Source of the DNA: an uncultured Prevotellaceae bacterium
GTDB taxonomy: Bacteria > Bacteroidota > Bacteroidia > Bacteroidales > Bacteroidaceae
Direction of reading: 5' to 3'
DNA: 60,903 nucleotides
NCBI GenBank assembly: GCA_946407895.1
Contig: CAMJQA010000014.1
Span: 1 to 60,903 of the forward strand
Below the pieces are notes generated by a model. The model saw nothing but the letters and a program-made list of their open reading frames with translations, did no database searches and was not told where the DNA came from. The first letter of the stretch is position 1, and each line of letters begins with the position of its first letter. Shown one piece after another: positions 43,930-52,558 of the stretch. Made by a program: the position numbers and the translations under genes.

Positions 43930-45012
43930 TTACACAACAGAAGGAACAATAAACACATGAAACTTACCTTCTTCTCCCCGCTGAAGATAATTCTTATCCA
44001 AGAATTGCTTTAGGTAATTTTTCACCATTCTTTCAGACAGACCACACATAGCACTGAGTTGGGGAATCGTGATTGACGGATTAAGCATCACGGCATAGAG
44101 CAGTTGACTCACATTATCGCTCTTCAACCTTATCATCTCACCATCATACCACCAGTTCCGCTTGTCTTTTTCGGTGACAAATTGCACATTACTTATTATT
44201 TCCTGAGTTACAAGGTCTGTGAAATATGAGAGGAAATGCCTAATCTGGATGAGTGTTGCTTTTGCGCCTTTGTTTGGCAAAGGTCCCACTTCCTTGTCGG
44301 CTGCGCTCAAAGCGTTCAGATATTCTGTTTTCTTGCGACTACGCACTACAATCATGGGATAATGATGCCTTGCGAGAATGTAGTTCACGAGTAGGCGGGC
44401 AATACGTCCATTTCCATCTTCAAACGGGTGTATGCGTATATAGCGGTAATGGAAAAGGGCTGCCAGTTCCACAGGGTGCATCGTTCCCTTTCTTTCTTCT
44501 TCATTATACCAATCCACAAGGTCTGTCATCAGTGCTGGCGTCTCTTCAGGCGATGCATACTCAAAACGCTCTCCTGTACGGGAGATAACGCTATTTGGCC
44601 TGGTCTTGTAAACACCAGCATGCACAGTATATGAGGTGTATTCTCCTCCAGGCAGCTTGCGGTAGACTTCATAGTCCTCTCTTAACAATGTATGATGAAG
44701 CTGACGAATGAAAGTCTGGGTTAATGGTTTGTCCTGAACGAGTGCCTCCACCTCCATCATCTTCAGCCCTACATTGCTGGCTTTCATATCGTTGAAATCT
44801 TTAAGGTCAGCCACGCCCATCACCTTGCCAAAGAGCAGCAGAATCTCCGTCTGACCGTATGTCAGCGTATTTCCTTCAATATGGTTGCTGTTAAAATTGA
44901 AGTCAATGGTAAACCGCTGACTGAGCCTGTGCCTGTCTGTTTCATCGAGGGGCTGAATATCTACCCATTTCTGGTAGGCTGATTCCAAATTTGACGTATC
45001 TACTACTTTCAT
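43930..45012 (-). CDS. Fic family protein (class II, self-inhibited)
   Basis: The protein has 360 residues. The Fic core HPFEDGNGRIAR (195-206) is complete, so it should transfer AMP or a related group from a nucleotide to a target protein hydroxyl. The N-terminal inhibitory motif SNHIEGN (42-48, S..(x)E(G/N)) marks the class regulated by its own alpha-helix. Residues 285-360 form a winged-helix domain (TIPQLSAMCGLSERMVKNYL), which may bind DNA. A TAAATTTG box lies 84 bp upstream. Targets are unknown; no antitoxin gene is adjacent. Confidence 0.93.
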   Translation of the reverse strand: MKVVDTSNLESAYQKWVDIQPLDETDRHRLSQRFTIDFNFNSNHIEGNTLTYGQTEILLLFGKVMGVADLKDFNDMKASNVGLKMMEVEALVQDKPLTQTFIRQLHHTLLREDYEVYRKLPGGEYTSYTVHAGVYKTRPNSVISRTGERFEYASPEETPALMTDLVDWYNEEERKGTMHPVELAALFHYRYIRIHPFEDGNGRIARLLVNYILARHHYPMIVVRSRKKTEYLNALSAADKEVGPLPNKGAKATLIQIRHFLSYFTDLVTQEIISNVQFVTEKDKRNWWYDGEMIRLKSDNVSQLLYAVMLNPSITIPQLSAMCGLSERMVKNYLKQFLDKNYLQRGEEGKFHVFIVPSVV

Positions 45013-45096
45013 ACTTTCTTAAGTTAATTGCAACAATTTTGTTTCACTAAGGGCACGGTTTTGAATGCATTTAACACTTTTTGTGCCACTCAGGCG

Positions 45097-45104
45097 CAAA
45101 TTTA
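45097..45104 (-). promoter_or_regulatory. Candidate -7 box for fic
   Basis: TAAATTTG on the reverse strand, 84 bp upstream of the ATG. Confidence 0.45.
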
Positions 45105-45172
45105 CGATTTTTTCTTGAACTAACGGCATTTCTTCTCATTCTTTTCTCTATTTATTCAAAAAAGTGCCCTAA

Positions 45173-45193
45173 AAGGTGGTAGCTTACCACCTT
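45173..45193. repeat. Short perfect inverted repeat
   Basis: AAGGTGGTA and TACCACCTT form a 9-bp stem with a GCT loop, upstream of the Fic promoter region. It may be an operator or a small hairpin. Confidence 0.55.
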
Positions 45194-45221
45194 AAAGCCT
45201 CCTTTTTAGCATTATTCAGCC

Positions 45222-45271
45222 AAAATGTTGCCAGAAAGGTTGTAACACTACCAGCTTTCTGGCAACATTTT
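45222..45271. repeat. 17-bp perfect inverted repeat (terminator-like)
   Basis: AAAATGTTGCCAGAAAG (45222-45238) and CTTTCTGGCAACATTTT (45255-45271) pair perfectly over 17 bp around a 16-nt loop. It separates the leftward repeat-protein gene and gene fragment from fic and could terminate transcription in either direction. Confidence 0.7.
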
Positions 45272-45317
45272 CACACTATCCGCCTGCCTACTGCCTCCTT
45301 TTGGCCTGCTTCCAGGA

Positions 45318-45429
45318 TTAGTCATCCCTTATGATGATCTTGCCACCCCCACCACCGAATACGAAGTCACCAATCAGACGCACTGAACGAGGAATGATAA
45401 GGGTTACAAACTGAGGACACTAAATCATT
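45318..45429 (-). pseudogene. Possible C-terminal fragment of a BspA-like leucine-rich repeat protein
   Basis: The reverse frame between stops at 45430 and 45318 reads FVTLIIPRSVRLIGDFVF, then GGGGGKIIIRDD. The pattern IP.SV..IGD.AF is that of LRR_5/BspA repeats. No start codon is present, and the frame is closed on the left by a stop, so it is at most a remnant. The rest of the 45013-45424 gap holds the two inverted repeats listed above. Confidence 0.3.
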
Positions 45430-45850
45430 TAACATTCAGCTCAAAAAGGTTAAAGAAGAAAAAGACTGCCGCATACGCCACAGGTATATCTTTGGCATAA
45501 CCAATAGTCATGTTATGACGATTGACTATCGTTCCGTCGGGTTTAACCCGCCCTATCAACATATTATTCACATCATTAACATCCCCATTACTTCTGACTT
45601 TTCCCAACATTATACCCATACGGTCTCTGATGGTTCCGTCTTTCTCAATCTTCCCTACCATCATATTGTGCCGGTTCCCTACAGTGCCATCAGGTCGTAT
45701 TTTCCCAACCATCATATTCATTTGGTCCCGCACAATGCCGTCGGATTCAATTTTACCAATGCTCATATTGGAACTGTCACGTATGTCCTGCGAGAACACA
45801 GCAGTACATATCATCAGCAAGGTCACGATTAACAAATACTCTTTCTTCAT
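45425..45850 (-). CDS. Exported protein of 17-residue repeats
   Basis: The protein has 141 residues with a signal peptide (cleaved after about FSQ, residue 20). Six 17-residue repeats follow (SNMSIGKIESDGIVRDQ, MNMMVGKIRPDGTVGNR and so on; consensus (N)NM.(I/V)GKI..DG.(I/V).(N/D)R), which should form a regular beta structure. The C-terminal 25 residues are hydrophobic (VAYAAVFFFFNLF) and may close the fold or contact the membrane. A closely related truncated copy lies 220 bp upstream. Its likely promoter (46061-46054) sits beyond an 11-bp repeat array that would form the leader. Confidence 0.75.
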   Translation of the reverse strand: MKKEYLLIVTLLMICTAVFSQDIRDSSNMSIGKIESDGIVRDQMNMMVGKIRPDGTVGNRHNMMVGKIEKDGTIRDRMGIMLGKVRSNGDVNDVNNMLIGRVKPDGTIVNRHNMTIGYAKDIPVAYAAVFFFFNLFELNVK

Positions 45851-45910
45851 TTCCTAACTATGGCGGTTTAAATATCATTTAATTATTTCCAACAGGCTTT
45901 TTCCTTCGCT

Positions 45911-46053
45911 CTACCCATACCCTACCCAAGCAGTACTCAGTGTCTTCCCAAGGTAATGACAGCCTTTTAAGCTTGGCTACACCTTGGCTACACCTTGGCT
46001 ACACCTTGGGTATACCTTGGCTACAGCTTGGGTGGAGTATGTGAAATCCTTGA
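45911..46053. repeat. 11-bp-period tandem array (13 units)
   Basis: From CTACCCATACC (45911) the sequence runs in exact 11-bp steps. Three units are identical (CTACACCTTGG at 45977, 45988 and 45999); neighbours are variants (CTACCCAAGCA, CTTCCCAAGGT, GTATACCTTGG, CTACAGCTTGG). The array lies between the promoter at 46061-46054 and the start of the repeat-protein gene at 45850, so it would be transcribed as part of the leader. Confidence 0.85.
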
Positions 46054-46061
46054 CAAAGGTA
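46054..46061 (-). promoter_or_regulatory. Candidate -7 box for repeat-protein gene
   Basis: TACCTTTG on the reverse strand, 203 bp upstream of the ATG at 45850, immediately beside the 11-bp array. Confidence 0.5.
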
Positions 46062-46069
46062 TAACAATT

Positions 46070-46318
46070 CTATGATATAGAAAATGAAAGGCGATTTATT
46101 TTACTGACAAGCACCTCCGAATTTCCAGAATTGGCCAACTTGCACACAACAACAGGGTGACGCATCGACGAAGTAAGAAGCATATTCATTTGGTCCCGCA
46201 CTATGCCATTGGATTCAATCTTACCAATGTTCATATTGGAACTGTCACGTATGTCCTGCGAGAACACAGCTGTGTTTACCATTAATAATGCCAAAATAAA
46301 CAACAACTCTTTATTCAT
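46070..46318 (-). CDS. Truncated paralogue of the 17-residue-repeat protein
   Basis: The 82-residue frame has a signal peptide like that of the neighbour, and its first repeat is nearly identical (DIRDSSNMNIGKIESNG and onward, against NMSIGKIESDG). After about residue 47 (RDQMNMLL) the sequence becomes unrelated (TSSMRHPVVVCKLANSG), so only one to two repeats remain. DNA identity with 45700-45800 is high, indicating a recent duplication followed by loss of the rest. A TACATTTG box (46337-46330) lies only 11 bp upstream. Confidence 0.5.
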   Translation of the reverse strand: MNKELLFILALLMVNTAVFSQDIRDSSNMNIGKIESNGIVRDQMNMLLTSSMRHPVVVCKLANSGNSEVLVSKINRLSFSIS

Positions 46319-46329
46319 AAACCGTCACT

Positions 46330-46337
46330 CAAATGTA
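46330..46337 (-). promoter_or_regulatory. Candidate -7 box
   Basis: TACATTTG on the reverse strand, 11 bp upstream of the ATG at 46318; a transcript from it would be nearly leaderless. Confidence 0.35.
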
Positions 46338-46390
46338 ATGTAAACAGCCCTAAAATCTTTCTTATCGTAAAATAGAGTTTTATTAAAGCC

Positions 46391-46999
46391 TCAATACTCA
46401 AGGTTACATTTGTTAACTTCTAACTTCACATTTTCAGTTATAGACCTATCACCTTCATCATACCAATACTCAGTAAGAACATAACCACTTTTCCCAATCT
46501 CCAAGAATACTCCTAATAATGTATCACAGACAGCATCTTCAGGTGTATCATCGGTACGTGGCTTTACAATATTCTCCAAACGATCATGGTCATTTACAAC
46601 ATTTGTGTCCACGTTTTCTTTCTTCATCTCTAAAGCTAACAGATTATCTGGATTTTTTAATCCTCTACTGTGAATCAACAAATCGCATCTAACAGAATGA
46701 AGCATTCCATCACTATATTGTATATATTTCTTTGTTTGACCAAAACCACGATTATATTCAGTATCAGCATAATATCCGTCAAATAAACATCCATATTCAC
46801 GAATTCGGATCTCAAGATAATGAGCAAGCCGTGAGCAAAGATTCATCTCGTTTACTTGCATATCAATATTCCTTTTATCATGTATGTAAAGAGATGCTAT
46901 TGCTTCTTTTAATACACGAATAATTATCAATCTAATTTCTTTTCTTTTCATAACATCATATGTTTCAACATCATTTGTGAATGCCAACCATTCTTTCAT
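46391..46999 (-). CDS. PD-(D/E)XK-like protein, last gene of the tubulin-like train
   Basis: The protein has 202 residues, no signal peptide. Residues D106 and E124-x-K126 (CDLLIHSRG, then NLLALEMKKEN) fit the restriction-endonuclease-like PD-(D/E)XK core, with E51 in NEMNLCSRLAHYLE as the helix residue before it. Many proteins with this fold are nucleases, but inactive members exist; I see no domain to name the target. It follows the second PEGA gene after 10 bp, and its motif layout resembles the 208-residue protein at 50194-50820. Confidence 0.65.
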   Translation of the reverse strand: MKEWLAFTNDVETYDVMKRKEIRLIIIRVLKEAIASLYIHDKRNIDMQVNEMNLCSRLAHYLEIRIREYGCLFDGYYADTEYNRGFGQTKKYIQYSDGMLHSVRCDLLIHSRGLKNPDNLLALEMKKENVDTNVVNDHDRLENIVKPRTDDTPEDAVCDTLLGVFLEIGKSGYVLTEYWYDEGDRSITENVKLEVNKCNLEY

Positions 47000-47009
47000 A
47001 TCTATTCTA

Positions 47010-48560
47010 TCATTTTAATTCTTTCAATTTTTCCTCAACTCTTTTCATACCATCATACTCCGAATTATCAGAACGCATACTTAGTATTATCTTATAGCAA
47101 TTAGCAGCTTCTTGGTAATTACCTTCTTGCTTATAGCAATCTCCTAATGATTCTTCATACCACCATGTCGTAGACATGTAATTAATACGTTCAGATAGTT
47201 TATCTCGTTCACATGCTATCAGGTAGCATCGAATAGCATCTTTATATTTATGTTGATATTTGTATGCTTTCCCCATAGCTGCCCAATTACCTCCCCATTG
47301 CTTACGTGTCATATCTTCCTTTTCCATCGATTTCAAAGCTGCTTCTGCTTTCTCTGGATATAAAATCAACAGCATAGTATTAAAATCCTCACTTATTAGC
47401 TGGGGTAATTGAGTGGCCAAAGGGTGTCTCTTTGCCCAATACAAAGCCTCTTCATAATTGTTCATTCTGAAATAATAATCGACCAAACCTTCAATTGCTA
47501 TAACTTTCCCGTTGTAAGCGTCCTCACACCCATACCCAGAAATTGTTAACTTTAACTCTATCGTCTTTAGCTCCCCCTGTAGCAAATTTTCAGTCGTATT
47601 CAATGGACTACACCCAAATTTCCCTTGCTTGTTACAACATATTTGGTGAACACCAGATTCCACTTCAACTGTGCATGGAGTTTTACCTACATAATAACCA
47701 TCAATCGTTACTGGCATATCAGAAGGAACAGATTGAATAAAAAACTTTCCCTTAGAGCGTTTTAATTCTGGCATAACAATCATCCTACTTTCTTTTTCGG
47801 CAACAGAAATAGACTGGGTGATTGATTCAAAATTTTCCAGCCTTGCTTCTATTTGATGTTCACCTGCTAATATAGTTCCTTTCCACGAACCATTGCCTTT
47901 CAACACACCATCAATATAGATTTCTGCAGTACTGGTCTTACACTTTACTTCTAAATCTGCCATAATCGATTCTAATTCCACATTCAGGTTCTGGCTACAT
48001 TTTCCTACTGATATAGCCTGAACATTGGGACGATACCCTTTCTGCTCAATACGACATACATAATCACCTTTTGGAAGATAGAGTTGATAAAAACCATTCC
48101 CACTAATGTTCTCAATAAACACATCATTAAGATAAAGCGATGCCGTCTCTGGCTTAACCGTTGCAACCAACCCACACTTCTCCTTTTTGAACTTCTGCTC
48201 ACTTAATGTGAGTATATACGTTGCTTTAGAAGAAATCCCATCAACTCCATATTCAGCAAAATCCACTTGAATTGGAAGAAAATTCGGATGTAGAACATTC
48301 AATATTCTACTTCCTTGAGCCATATATACCCAATATTCATTTGTCTTGTTTTCAACTTCCCCGACGATATTACCCATGAATTTCAGTTCTGCATTATCCG
48401 TCCGAACCTTTATTAGTCCGCATGGGTGTCCATCTGCACCCAAAGGAGCTTGGAAGGCAGAACCATCATTGATATTTTGCTTGCATTCCCTTACATTGAA
48501 ACCTTGTGAAAAAGACAATTGACAAACAAACATCATAATAAAGATTACCAATATACGCAT
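47010..48560 (-). CDS. Exported PEGA-domain protein with TPR-like C-terminus
   Basis: From MRILVIF at 48560 the protein has 516 residues and a signal peptide; a start 12 codons upstream would overlap the preceding gene by 8 bp. Residues ~125-300 hold three or four PEGA units (VSLYLNDVFIENISGNGFY; SDMPVTIDGYYVGKTPCTVE), a domain found in surface-associated proteins. The C-terminal 130 residues are TPR-like (AMGKAYKYQHKYKDAIRCYL; SLGDCYKQEGNYQEAANCYK). It is homologous in its first 200 residues to the next gene up (GNIVGEVENKTNEYWVYMAQ against GNVMGDVQYTGSEYLVYLPK). Confidence 0.8.
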   Translation of the reverse strand: MRILVIFIMMFVCQLSFSQGFNVRECKQNINDGSAFQAPLGADGHPCGLIKVRTDNAELKFMGNIVGEVENKTNEYWVYMAQGSRILNVLHPNFLPIQVDFAEYGVDGISSKATYILTLSEQKFKKEKCGLVATVKPETASLYLNDVFIENISGNGFYQLYLPKGDYVCRIEQKGYRPNVQAISVGKCSQNLNVELESIMADLEVKCKTSTAEIYIDGVLKGNGSWKGTILAGEHQIEARLENFESITQSISVAEKESRMIVMPELKRSKGKFFIQSVPSDMPVTIDGYYVGKTPCTVEVESGVHQICCNKQGKFGCSPLNTTENLLQGELKTIELKLTISGYGCEDAYNGKVIAIEGLVDYYFRMNNYEEALYWAKRHPLATQLPQLISEDFNTMLLILYPEKAEAALKSMEKEDMTRKQWGGNWAAMGKAYKYQHKYKDAIRCYLIACERDKLSERINYMSTTWWYEESLGDCYKQEGNYQEAANCYKIILSMRSDNSEYDGMKRVEEKLKELK

Positions 48561-48588
48561 ATCATTGATTCTTAAAAATAATAAATAA

Positions 48589-50187
48589 TTATTCATATCC
48601 CATCTCAGCTGATGTTGGGTATCTATTAGGATTGTATTTTAATTCACCGTCAAGTCCCATATCTTCTATTATTTGTTTTAATGCAGGATAGATATATTCT
48701 CCATCTTCAGTGCAGGCTGTCCTGATTAAACGTTTGGCTTTTTCCACATCTTTTGGACAACCTATCCCATAAAAATAGTGCCATGCTAATGGTATATTGG
48801 GATTAGGATCCCACCAACTAAGTATCAGCCATTCTGGATTATCTTCAACCGCTTTTTTCGCCCAACAGAAAGATAATTCCGCATTATCATTAGTTAAAGA
48901 GAAACATGGCCCTATCCATTCCTTTGCCCAATTTTTTACTCTACCAACACCTTCATTTTGCATCTTTTTATACCAATATATAGCCTTAACGGGGTCGTAT
49001 GGAATACTAAAGGAGTCTTCTTCGCATGTTATTACAGGAGTTATGCCTTCATCCCATGCTGCGCCATATCGAAAATATTCAGCTAAAAAAATAGCATATT
49101 TGCCGTCTTGCTTATTCACATCCTCCTCTGCATTTACTATCATTTCACCAAACCGCGTTAGTTTCAGATTTCCACTTTCTACCCACTCTTGGTCTTCTCT
49201 TATCTTCACATTAACAAACTGCTTCACATAATATTCCTTCCAAATCTCCAAATGATAATCGCCGACAGGAGATTCTTTTAACCTAAGAGGTGTTACACCC
49301 AATTTCTTGCCATTCAGTAACACATCTGCACCCGCAGGCTCATAATCCACACGAAGACTTCCTGTGATGGTTTTCAAATTTGTAAAGTCAACCGTTATCT
49401 CATCATTATCTTTCAACTCAATCTGGCGACTTTGAGAATGACAGCCATCTTTTGAAGCTTCTATGGTATATTTGCCTGGAATCATCATGCCTTCCCATTT
49501 ACCAACACCTTTCTGTTCGCTATTAATCGACAATTCTGCATCTTCTGTTGGACAATTAATAGATACCTTTGCAAAGTATTCCGTCAAGTCCACATTGATG
49601 TTCTTGGCATTCTTATCAATCTGTACTACTTGGTTGTTGATGCTGAAGTCATTCAGTTTTACCGTAAAGTAGTGAGTACCATAAGGTAAAGACAATGTAT
49701 AGGCACCACCAGAGCCATCAGCTATTTGTCCGTCAATAAGGAGCATCGCATTCGAGGGCTTGATGTTGAACACTGCCATACCCTTCTTGCTCTTATCCAC
49801 TTTGGCTTTCTTTTTGTTCGCCTTAACGCTTAAACCGTATGTTGTTGACGATTCGACTTTTTTGGTGCCATAATCGCCAAAAACAACAGTTGTAGGCAAA
49901 TAATCAGGATGCTTGATGCCCAGTCGCTTTGTACCCTTAGGCAGATATACCAGATATTCGCTTCCTGTGTACTGTACATCCCCCATTACATTACCTTCAA
50001 ACTCTGCCCCAGCCTCTTTCAATGCCACCTTCACCAGAGCACACTCATTTCCATTAATATCCTTTCGTGGATTCAATACCGCCGTCTGGTCTTTAGCCAA
50101 CGGCACAAACTTCTTCACCTCAATGTCTTGGGCATATAAACATGTAATGCCACATAACACTATAATAGTTGCCAGTACGTCCCTCAT
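48589..50187 (-). CDS. Exported PEGA-domain protein with Sel1-like C-terminus
   Basis: The protein has 532 residues with a signal peptide (ITCLYAQ). PEGA units lie between about 135 and 340 (NAMLLIDGQIADGSGGAYTL; GADVLLNGKKLGVTPLRL). The C-terminus (365-515) has Sel1-like helices (YDPVKAIYWYKKMQNEGV; IPLAWHYFYGIGCPKDVEKAKR). It is a paralogue of the following gene in its N-terminal half. PEGA proteins are thought to bind cell-surface glycans or peptidoglycan; here the pair probably forms the extracytoplasmic part of the system. Confidence 0.8.
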   Translation of the reverse strand: MRDVLATIIVLCGITCLYAQDIEVKKFVPLAKDQTAVLNPRKDINGNECALVKVALKEAGAEFEGNVMGDVQYTGSEYLVYLPKGTKRLGIKHPDYLPTTVVFGDYGTKKVESSTTYGLSVKANKKKAKVDKSKKGMAVFNIKPSNAMLLIDGQIADGSGGAYTLSLPYGTHYFTVKLNDFSINNQVVQIDKNAKNINVDLTEYFAKVSINCPTEDAELSINSEQKGVGKWEGMMIPGKYTIEASKDGCHSQSRQIELKDNDEITVDFTNLKTITGSLRVDYEPAGADVLLNGKKLGVTPLRLKESPVGDYHLEIWKEYYVKQFVNVKIREDQEWVESGNLKLTRFGEMIVNAEEDVNKQDGKYAIFLAEYFRYGAAWDEGITPVITCEEDSFSIPYDPVKAIYWYKKMQNEGVGRVKNWAKEWIGPCFSLTNDNAELSFCWAKKAVEDNPEWLILSWWDPNPNIPLAWHYFYGIGCPKDVEKAKRLIRTACTEDGEYIYPALKQIIEDMGLDGELKYNPNRYPTSAEMGYE

Positions 50188-50193
50188 ATAAAA

Positions 50194-50820
50194 CTATTTT
50201 TCCTTTTGTTTGTTCAACAATATTTCTTCCAAGCTATGACAATGAATCTGCTTAACACCCTCATCGTTGTATGCTGAAATACAAATTGCTTTCTTAAAGA
50301 CTTCACATTTTGCAAATTCTTCAAAATGATTTACTTTACCAATTTGATCCACCATCTCAGAGAATTTAACACCGGCATATAAGAATATGTAACACTGGAA
50401 GTTTAGCGACGACATCTTGTGGAATTTATTTAAGTCAGACATTGCTTCTTTATTGCCTTTCATTTTTATCTCGCACAACCATAGTTGATCCTCTTGTTTA
50501 CAATCTATCATATTTCGATGCATAACCAAATCTGGAGTGCATAGTTCTAAATCCTCAACAATCAACTTGCCTTTTGTTTGCTCACCATTTAGATAAACAT
50601 TATCATATTTTTGACTATTTTTCTCCATTATCTTACGAAGTTGATGATATAGCTCATAAGCAAAAACTCTCTCTGGATATTTTGTAACCTTATCAAGAGT
50701 GGTATATGAATAATACTCCCAATTCACTTTTGACAATGCTTCTATAAAGTCTTCTATGTATGGACATTTCTCATTTGAAATAGTATTAACAATTTCAAAC
50801 ACATTCACATATTTATTCAT
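50194..50820 (-). CDS. PD-(D/E)XK-like protein
   Basis: The protein has 208 residues, soluble. The helix RVFAYELYHQLR (51-62) precedes D97 (CTPDLVMHR) and E117-x-K119 (QLWLCEIKMKGN), the PD-(D/E)XK arrangement. The helix block is like those of uncharacterised endonuclease-fold proteins. It lies between the NTF2-like gene and the first PEGA gene with gaps of 12 and 6 bp, so it is part of the train. It resembles the protein at 46391-46999 in size and motif spacing. Confidence 0.65.
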   Translation of the reverse strand: MNKYVNVFEIVNTISNEKCPYIEDFIEALSKVNWEYYSYTTLDKVTKYPERVFAYELYHQLRKIMEKNSQKYDNVYLNGEQTKGKLIVEDLELCTPDLVMHRNMIDCKQEDQLWLCEIKMKGNKEAMSDLNKFHKMSSLNFQCYIFLYAGVKFSEMVDQIGKVNHFEEFAKCEVFKKAICISAYNDEGVKQIHCHSLEEILLNKQKEK

Positions 50821-50832
50821 ATCAAATTTCTA

Positions 50833-51798
50833 TTAAATATCAAAATCACTTAAACTAAACACTTCATCCTTCGGCAATGGCTTGCCATTGATTTTATCGG
50901 GCTGCCAAGTACGGACGTGAATCTGCGGGGCATTCTCATCTGTAAAGTCCCAAAGCAAGAATAGGTAACCGTCATCGTGATAGCTGCCACTGGTCCACCC
51001 TTGAAGAAGTGTAACGCCATAGAAATTGGGATTGACGGGATGCCGCATTACTTCAATCTCGTCAAAAGCAACCTTAATGTAACTATTACGCTGGAACACG
51101 CCACGCAGATTCTTTATGTATTGTTCCTTTGACTGCTTGTTATACTGAATCTTTTGAGATGTAAAGCCTTCCGCATGCTTGGTAGTAATGACCTTACCCG
51201 TGATAATCAAAGCATCGTCGCTAAAAACCTGATTAAGGAAGTTGATGTCTTTCTGGTTATAGGCTGTACGGAACTGTTCAACATAGTCGAGTATCAACTG
51301 ACGCCGCCGCAAGTCGGTAAGCTCAAGATTACTCTTGATGATGTTCATATACAGGTTCATCGATATGGAGAGATAAAAACTCTCTACATTGCCTTGCTTG
51401 TCAAAACCTATGACGGCTTCTTGATACTCATCTTCATTAAACTCACGCTCGCCGGTGGGCTTCATCATCAGTGGAATGTTGCGAACCTGGTAGCCTGTGC
51501 CTGTCGTAAGGCAATGCTCAATAATCTCCTCATCAGTGCATACGAAGGGAGAGTTTTCCCATAACATCGCCATCGATTGCTGTACACGAGTCCCAATATC
51601 ACCCATTGCACTGAAGTCCAATGCACGTCCTGCTTCCTGAGCCGCATTTATTTCAGAGAGAATACGGCTCACTTCACCCTCCATTTTTGACTTTAATGCA
51701 GCATCATCTATTCCGTCGGAAATAGAGAAGTTTACATTGGCTGCTACGAGCTGACCGACTGCCAGCACAGCCATTAATGCAATCATTGTTCTTTTCAT
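50833..51798 (-). CDS. Exported protein with NTF2/SnoaL-like domain
   Basis: From the ATG at 51798 the protein has 321 residues and a signal peptide (MKRTMIALMAVLAVGQLVAA). Residues ~180-320 contain an NTF2-like pattern (VEQFRTAYNQKDINFLNQVF; SDDALIITG; WTSGSYHDDGYLFLLWDFTD). The N-terminal half is helical and unassigned. It starts 7 bp after the preceding gene. Confidence 0.65.
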   Translation of the reverse strand: MKRTMIALMAVLAVGQLVAANVNFSISDGIDDAALKSKMEGEVSRILSEINAAQEAGRALDFSAMGDIGTRVQQSMAMLWENSPFVCTDEEIIEHCLTTGTGYQVRNIPLMMKPTGEREFNEDEYQEAVIGFDKQGNVESFYLSISMNLYMNIIKSNLELTDLRRRQLILDYVEQFRTAYNQKDINFLNQVFSDDALIITGKVITTKHAEGFTSQKIQYNKQSKEQYIKNLRGVFQRNSYIKVAFDEIEVMRHPVNPNFYGVTLLQGWTSGSYHDDGYLFLLWDFTDENAPQIHVRTWQPDKINGKPLPKDEVFSLSDFDI

Positions 51799-51805
51799 CG
51801 TTCGG

Positions 51806-52558
51806 TTAGTTAATTTGAAACCAGATGGCTCCACAATTTTTATAATTCTTTACATTATCTTCTTTTAGTGTATTAAGATTATATTGGGTAGTTCCGCTCT
51901 TACGAAGTATGGCAGATATGTTTCCTTGTTTGTCATAGATAAAAAGATGGCAGTCCTCGTTTTGGGGCATCGTAGCGTATTTACCAAAATTCTTTACCTT
52001 TCCCTTGCTCTTTAATCCCTTGATAAATGGCTCCACCTCATAGAAACTTTTAACCGTTTGCATCTGCTTCTCCTCGGGAGTCAATTCAATCTTCGATGAT
52101 TCATCGGCAACAACGGGTTTTTCTTTTTCCTTAATAATTGCAGGGGCGACATCGGACGCCTTGGATTGTTCTGCTGGCGGCACTTCGAATACGGCCACCT
52201 CACTCTTATCGCCAACAGGCATGATATCACGCTTGCTTACATAAACAAAGGCACGATATAGCTCACCCCTTCGTGTATCAAGCTGCATGATATGATCTTT
52301 TGCCTTAACGATACATACTTCTATGCCTTCAGCTGGGTGTTGCTTACGCACCCAATCGCCAACCTGCATCTCTAAAATTGCACGGGCATTGTTGAAGGAT
52401 TCATTCAAATCCTTTGTCGTGGATTCTGCGTATATATACGTTGTATCACGCTTAATTTTGTTAATACTTTTGATTGCATTTTCAGCGTCCTGCGCGTAAC
52501 AGATATAACCCGGACAGGATAAAAGTATGAGATTGAAGATTATTCGTTTTAGTTCCAT
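51806..52558 (-). CDS. Exported uncharacterised protein (LPP20-like N-terminus)
   Basis: The protein has 250 residues with a signal peptide (GYICYAQ). Residues 35-70 (YIYAESTTKDLNESFNNARA) resemble the start of LPP20-type lipoprotein domains; residues 120-160 are a low-complexity Glu/Pro/Lys linker, and the C-terminus (FYEVEPFIKGLKSKG and on) is a small alpha/beta part. It overlaps the upstream gene by 10 bp, indicating translational coupling. Confidence 0.55.
   Translation of the reverse strand: MELKRIIFNLILLSCPGYICYAQDAENAIKSINKIKRDTTYIYAESTTKDLNESFNNARAILEMQVGDWVRKQHPAEGIEVCIVKAKDHIMQLDTRRGELYRAFVYVSKRDIMPVGDKSEVAVFEVPPAEQSKASDVAPAIIKEKEKPVVADESSKIELTPEEKQMQTVKSFYEVEPFIKGLKSKGKVKNFGKYATMPQNEDCHLFIYDKQGNISAILRKSGTTQYNLNTLKEDNVKNYKNCGAIWFQIN

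Noticed and set aside
43930..45012. Fic protein as part of a toxin-antitoxin pair
   Set aside because: It carries its own inhibitory motif (SNHIEGN) and no small antitoxin gene adjoins it.
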